64,000 nt of DNA, from the NCBI GenBank assembly GCA_011526045.1, contig WYBE01000067.1, positions 1-64,000 of the forward strand. The letters run 5' to 3'. The stretch comes from Nevskiales bacterium. GTDB lineage: Bacteria; Pseudomonadota; Gammaproteobacteria; Steroidobacterales; GCA-2729495. Within the stretch, counting starts at the first letter, position 1; each line of letters opens with the position of its first letter. Both the position numbers and the translations under genes were made by a program. The notes under the pieces are model-generated. The model was not told where the DNA came from. It worked only from the letters and a program-made list of their open reading frames with translations, and ran no database searches. Shown here in pieces: positions 59,644-64,000 of this stretch.

Positions 59644-62600
59644 ATGATCGGTCACTCCCTTGCATTGCGTTCGTCCACCCGCCCGCGCGCGGGATTGCGC
59701 CTGCTGCTCGCCGCGTTCGTCTGCGTCAACGCGGGCGTTGTCACCGGCGCTGTGCTGCCCGGGAGCATTGCCGGGGCATTCGCGCCGGCGACAAACGGCG
59801 CCGCCACCTACAGCATCGCCATCGAAATGGCAGATGGCGCGAACGGACTCAAGCCGGGCATCGCCCTCGTCTACAACAGCAGCGCCGGCAACGGACATGC
59901 CGGTGCCGGCTGGACGATTGCCGGTTTGTCGCAGATCGAGCGTTGCCCGCTGACACGGGCACTCGACGGGTTCGTCCGGGGCGTGCGCCTGGACTCGCAG
60001 GATCGCCTTTGCCTGGACGGCGAGCCGCTGGTGCGCCTGAGCGGCACGCACGGCGCGGACGGGGCGGTGTATCGGCGCGAACTTCATTCCTTCGAACGGG
60101 TTATCGCCCGCGGGCAGCAGGGCAACGGCCCGGCCTGGTTCGAATTGCAGCGACCCGACGGGCTGGTGTACCGCTACGGTAACGACGAGGACTCGCGCGT
60201 GAAAGCACCCGGGACGAGCGCAGTGCGCGGCTGGGCATTGAACGAGATCGAAGACCGCTTCCAGCAGCGCATCGGCTTCGAGTACACGGAGGACGCGGCT
60301 CTGGGCGAGCATCGGCCCGCGGCGATCTACTGGACCTACGAAGCCGGCGAGTCACCCGAGCAGGCGCACTACCGGCTCCTCTTCAATTACTCCGCCCGCC
60401 CGGCGGAGGATATCCGCAGCGGCTATGTCTGGGGCTCGCCCTGGCGGTCGTCGCAGCGGCTGTCGGCCATCGAATACCAGTTCCGCGACACCGGCACGTT
60501 CACGCGCGTGCATCAGTACTCGCTGTCTTATCAGAGCCCGTCCGCGACCGGAACGAGTCGCAGCCAACTCGCCAGCATCACGCAGTGCGGGCCGCGCGAT
60601 TGCCTGCCACCGACGACGCTCGCCTGGGACGACGGGGTCGCGGGCTGGGACCACGCCGGGAGCATGATCTACCAGCCGCTCGACCACATCGTCGTCGGGG
60701 ATTTCAACGGCGATGGCGCTGCCGACCTGTTCGGAAACAACGACGGTTACTGGGCCGTGTGGCCGGCGCAGCCCGAGTCGGGACAAAGCGGGCCGCCGGT
60801 CGCGATCCCCGCGCCGCTCGGCGCCGATGGCAGCGGGCTCGCTCTCGATTACAACGGCGACGGCTTTACCGACCTGCTCGCCCGCGCCACCAACACCGCG
60901 GACTGGGTCGCCTATCTTGCGCCGGGAAGCACCAGCAGCGGGTTCACCGCTCGCGATACCGGCGTCAAGTCGGCGGGCAACGGCATCCCCATCGCGCTCG
61001 ACATCGACGCCGACGGCTTCGACGACGTCGTCTACCTGCGCGATGGCACGGCCTGGCTTCGGCGCAACCACGGCAGGGGCTTCGCCCAGGAAGTGCCGGC
61101 CGGCATCGGTAACGCGCGTGCGCCCTACACGCCGGCCCAGGGGACGGCCGGCTGGCTGGCGAGCGCAGACTTCGACGGTGACGGCCGCGAGGATCTGCTG
61201 GTCGCCCGTTCGCTGGACGCCGCGGGCAAGCTGGTGGCGGAAGCTTATTTGTCGAACGGCAGCGGCTTCGACGCGCAGCCCATCGCGACTCTCGGTGGCA
61301 CGGTGACCGACGACGACGTGATCGTGCTCGACATGAACGGCGACGGTCTCTCCGACGTGCTGCTCCGGGACGGTCTTTACTGGCGGTCGTACATCAGCCG
61401 CGGCACGGCCAGCGGCACGACGAGCGGCCTCGTCGCCGCCGCCTGCAGCGATCCGTTGAGCGCGCCTGGCGGCGACCGCGCTACCGTGGTGGACTACGAA
61501 GGCGACGGGCGCGCCGACCTGCTGCAACCCAGTGGCCAGGGCTGGCGGGTTTATCGCTCTGATGGCGAGTGCTTCAGCCCGACGCAGCGCTACGCCGAGG
61601 TCATCGCACCGAGTAGCAATCCCGCGACGAGCATCATCGGCACGGATCGCGATGGCGACGGCAATACCGATCTCCTGGTGCGGGCATTTGGCGGCTGGCG
61701 GTTCCTGCCGCACCAGCGTGAGTCCCGCGCCGACGGCACGCCGGCCTATCGCGCCGGTGTGCTGCGCGAACTGACCGACGGTCTCGGCAACCGGCTGGAG
61801 TTCAGCTACCGGCCACTGTCGGGGTGGAGCGGCTACGGCATCGTCGAGGGACCGGCCCCGATGGGCTCCCGGCTTCTGCCCGGCGGTGCGCTGGTGGTGC
61901 TCAGTCAATGGGATGCAGACGCCGGCGACGGCAGCCGTCATTCAGTCACGCTGAGTTACACCAACCTGCGCGCGGACTCCCTCGGCCGTGGCCTGCTCGG
62001 CTTCCAGAGCATCCGGATGGTGGATTCACGCGGCATCACCACCGAAACCAGCTACCGGCAGGACTTCCCGTTCATCGGCCGGCCGGAGCGGGTGACCGTC
62101 TGGAACGGATCCGACAAGGTCTCCATGTACGACCCGTCCTGGGCGGCATCCTCCACCGCGGCGCCGGAGCCTGCGGCCGACACGCATTTCGTGCATCTCG
62201 CCTCGGACCTGAACGAGGCCTATGAAGTGGATGCCGACGGGAGCCTGCGGGGCAACCTCGTGCGCAGCACACAGCGAACGCTCAGCTGGAACTTCAACCA
62301 CGGCGCCGTGACACGCGAGCAGGTTGCGGTCAGCTCGCCCCAGGAGGCGGGCGCGGTCTACAGCACGGTCCGCGAACTGACACTCGACGACAGCCTGCGG
62401 ATCGCATACGGATGCCTCGGGTTCCCGAACCGCATCGACATCAGCCGCGGCATGACGGGCAGCTACTCGGAAGCCCACACGACACAGTTCAGCTATGGCG
62501 CAGGCCACTGCCGGACCGTTACCGAAACTTCCGGCCCCGCGAGTAACCCCGCGCAACAGCTGCGGACCACCTATGCCTACGATACGACGGGCAGGCTGGT

Positions 62601-64000
62601 ATCGCTCACCCGCGCCGATGGAGCCGGGCTGCTCGCGCCCCGCCAGACGCTGTTCAGCTACACGGGCGACGCAACGCGTCCGTCGGAGGAAGCACAGGTC
62701 ATCACCGGCCAGCCAAGCCTGACCACCACGCACAGCTGGCACGATGCGCTGGGCCTGGAAAAGAGCCGGACGGTTCCCGCAGGCACGACATCGTGGACCT
62801 TCGACGAGTTCGGCCGCCCGACGGGCGAGACGCGTCCGGCGGGCAACACACAGGTGTCACACAGCAACTGCGGGCCCTGCTTCGCTCCCCGCGCGCGGTA
62901 CAGCATTCGCGCGCTGCGCTCCGACGGCTACTGGACGGAGACCCAGCACGATGCATCCGGGCGAATGGTCGGCCGCTCGTCCGCGCTGCCGCTCAATCGC
63001 ACCAGCCATCAACTCTTCGAATACGACGCACTCGGCCGCGTGACCGGCGAGTCGCTTCCATATCGCGACGACCAGGCGGACAGCGTGTACTGGACGCGTT
63101 ACCGCTACGACGCACTGGGACGGGTGAAATCGATCGACCGGCCGGTCAGCGAACAGAATCCGTCCGGAGCGATGACCACGATTACCTATTCAGGCCTGAA
63201 CGTGACCACCCGCGACGCGGAGATGCGCGCGACCCGCACGATCCACGGCGCCGATGGACGGGTCAAGATCGTCATACCACCGCTCGGCACCAATACCGGC
63301 TACTCCTACAGCCTGTCCGGCCAGATTGAGGCGGTCGTCGACCCCGGCTGGAATTCGAGCTGGTTCGTTCATGACGAGCAAGGGCGGCTGGTGCAGGTCA
63401 ACCATCCCGACTACGGCACGCGCAACTTCGCCTACAACGCCTTCGGCGAACTGGTGCAGCAGAGCGATGGCCGGAACCCGCCGCAGACCATGACCCTCGA
63501 ATACGACCAGCTCGGCCGCATCGTGCGTCGCGCCGAGCCGGAGGGTACGACGCGCTGGACCTACGTCAGCAGCGTGGGCGCGGCGCAGGGCCGGCTGCAG
63601 CAGGTCGAGGGCCCGGGCGAGAGCGGACCCGCCGGTTTTCGCGAGAGCTACGCCTACGACAACCTCGGCCGGACCCGCCAGGTCACGACGGTGATCGACG
63701 ACAGCAGTTACCAGACCGATTACGCGTACGACGCCGACGGCAACCTCACTTCCATGATCTACCCGTCCACCGTCGGCTGGCGGCCGAAGTTCGGTTTCCG
63801 CTACTCTCGCGGGCACATGGTGCGGATCTTCGACGAAACGGTCGCGGCGAACCGCATTTACGCATTGACCGGCATGGACGCCTCGGGCCGGGAGGTGGCG
63901 GCGGTGTTCGGTGCCACGGCCTACGTGGAACAAAACTTCTACGATCGGGCCACCGGCCTTCTCAGCGCGATCCTGTCCGGCTCCGTGGCGCAGCCGGACA
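59644..64000 (+). CDS. Giant SpvB/RHS-type YD-repeat protein (partial, runs off the window)
   Basis: One open frame from ATG 59644 (GGAGG site just upstream) through base 64000, at least 1452 codons with no stop. Order: a Sec-like signal (LRLLLAAFVCVNAGVVTGAV); an SpvB-like start (AATYSIAIEMADGANGLKPG; GAGWTIAGLSQIERCP, about 53-102); FG-GAP/VCBS calcium-type repeats with DxNxDGxxD (about 350-690); a TcdB-middle-like segment (ELTDGLGNRLEFSYRPL, ~709); then RHS YD repeats (AYDTTGRLVSLTR, EYDALGRVTGE, RYDALGRVKSI, EYDQLGRIVRR) from ~975. These form a cocoon that encapsulates a C-terminal toxin or variable domain, which would lie beyond 64000. Confidence 0.92.
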   Translation, partial: MIGHSLALRSSTRPRAGLRLLLAAFVCVNAGVVTGAVLPGSIAGAFAPATNGAATYSIAIEMADGANGLKPGIALVYNSSAGNGHAGAGWTIAGLSQIERCPLTRALDGFVRGVRLDSQDRLCLDGEPLVRLSGTHGADGAVYRRELHSFERVIARGQQGNGPAWFELQRPDGLVYRYGNDEDSRVKAPGTSAVRGWALNEIEDRFQQRIGFEYTEDAALGEHRPAAIYWTYEAGESPEQAHYRLLFNYSARPAEDIRSGYVWGSPWRSSQRLSAIEYQFRDTGTFTRVHQYSLSYQSPSATGTSRSQLASITQCGPRDCLPPTTLAWDDGVAGWDHAGSMIYQPLDHIVVGDFNGDGAADLFGNNDGYWAVWPAQPESGQSGPPVAIPAPLGADGSGLALDYNGDGFTDLLARATNTADWVAYLAPGSTSSGFTARDTGVKSAGNGIPIALDIDADGFDDVVYLRDGTAWLRRNHGRGFAQEVPAGIGNARAPYTPAQGTAGWLASADFDGDGREDLLVARSLDAAGKLVAEAYLSNGSGFDAQPIATLGGTVTDDDVIVLDMNGDGLSDVLLRDGLYWRSYISRGTASGTTSGLVAAACSDPLSAPGGDRATVVDYEGDGRADLLQPSGQGWRVYRSDGECFSPTQRYAEVIAPSSNPATSIIGTDRDGDGNTDLLVRAFGGWRFLPHQRESRADGTPAYRAGVLRELTDGLGNRLEFSYRPLSGWSGYGIVEGPAPMGSRLLPGGALVVLSQWDADAGDGSRHSVTLSYTNLRADSLGRGLLGFQSIRMVDSRGITTETSYRQDFPFIGRPERVTVWNGSDKVSMYDPSWAASSTAAPEPAADTHFVHLASDLNEAYEVDADGSLRGNLVRSTQRTLSWNFNHGAVTREQVAVSSPQEAGAVYSTVRELTLDDSLRIAYGCLGFPNRIDISRGMTGSYSEAHTTQFSYGAGHCRTVTETSGPASNPAQQLRTTYAYDTTGRLVSLTRADGAGLLAPRQTLFSYTGDATRPSEEAQVITGQPSLTTTHSWHDALGLEKSRTVPAGTTSWTFDEFGRPTGETRPAGNTQVSHSNCGPCFAPRARYSIRALRSDGYWTETQHDASGRMVGRSSALPLNRTSHQLFEYDALGRVTGESLPYRDDQADSVYWTRYRYDALGRVKSIDRPVSEQNPSGAMTTITYSGLNVTTRDAEMRATRTIHGADGRVKIVIPPLGTNTGYSYSLSGQIEAVVDPGWNSSWFVHDEQGRLVQVNHPDYGTRNFAYNAFGELVQQSDGRNPPQTMTLEYDQLGRIVRRAEPEGTTRWTYVSSVGAAQGRLQQVEGPGESGPAGFRESYAYDNLGRTRQVTTVIDDSSYQTDYAYDADGNLTSMIYPSTVGWRPKFGFRYSRGHMVRIFDETVAANRIYALTGMDASGREVAAVFGATAYVEQNFYDRATGLLSAILSGSVAQPD

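Overview
The window is high-GC bacterial DNA with densely packed genes on both strands. Its content (ftsY-ftsE-ftsX-rpoH, asmA-mutY-yggX, trmB beside a small DUF6763-like gene, a Mpo1/DUF962 gene, class I phaC with phaR, and abundant REP-type palindromes) fits a gammaproteobacterium, perhaps in the Xanthomonadales, Nevskiales or Steroidobacterales neighbourhood. The placement is inferred from gene content; no rRNA is present.

Layout. 1-1460: tail of an IS481-type transposase, tRNA-Phe, a small basic ORF, yggX and an 8-copy 55-bp REP array. 1374-5009: mutY and asmA. 5224-6089: an MSHA-like pilin gene overlapping a membrane-protein gene. 6305-9937: a signalling operon (REC-GGDEF-EAL, PAS histidine kinase, single-domain REC), followed by a 13-unit 47-bp REP array. 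10579-12945: isoaspartyl peptidase and a drug-type MFS transporter. 13028-20916: tRNA-Gly(CCC), trmB, a Rieske-ampG-xthA operon, pyrE, dut-coaBC and radC. 21275-26840: rpmB-rpmG, a fatty-acid desaturase, mutM, ggt, coaD and rsmD. 26914-30472: ftsY-ftsE-ftsX-rpoH, with a CIRCE-like element in front of rpoH. 30606-37681: OmpA-like lipoprotein, Mpo1-like protein, MATE exporter, NUDIX, DUF924, thiolase and an alanine/sodium symporter. 37710-40719: polyhydroxyalkanoate genes phaC, phaR and phasin. 41154-43500: a dienelactone hydrolase and a Tat-exported UbiD-type decarboxylase. 43754-50564: M48 protease with LemA, a 7-unit 126-bp REPIN array, FAH-family hydrolase, semialdehyde dehydrogenase and an alpha/beta hydrolase. 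51028-58110: a CTERM-sorted secreted protein divergent from a two-component system, a MATE exporter, a DnaJ-zinc-PilZ fusion and a hydrolase. 58359-64000: a 34-codon membrane peptide gene, a likely C-rich small RNA, an outer-membrane barrel protein, and the first 1452 codons of a very large SpvB/RHS protein that runs off the window.

How the parts work together. Cyclic-di-GMP is made or broken by the GGDEF-EAL protein and may be read by the PilZ fusion. PHA storage looks self-regulated: similar TTGC-N3/4-GCAA palindromes lie in the promoters of phaR and of the phasin gene. Heat shock combines RpoH with probable HrcA control. One family of REP palindromes pervades the non-coding space; it has expanded into three arrays with fixed but different periods and supplies the stop codons of mutY, the Rieske gene and the isoaspartyl peptidase gene.

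The most novel-looking element is the 58257-58619 unit: three 10-bp-spaced direct repeats, a 34-residue membrane peptide, and a long bulged hairpin displaying C-runs ahead of a strong terminator.
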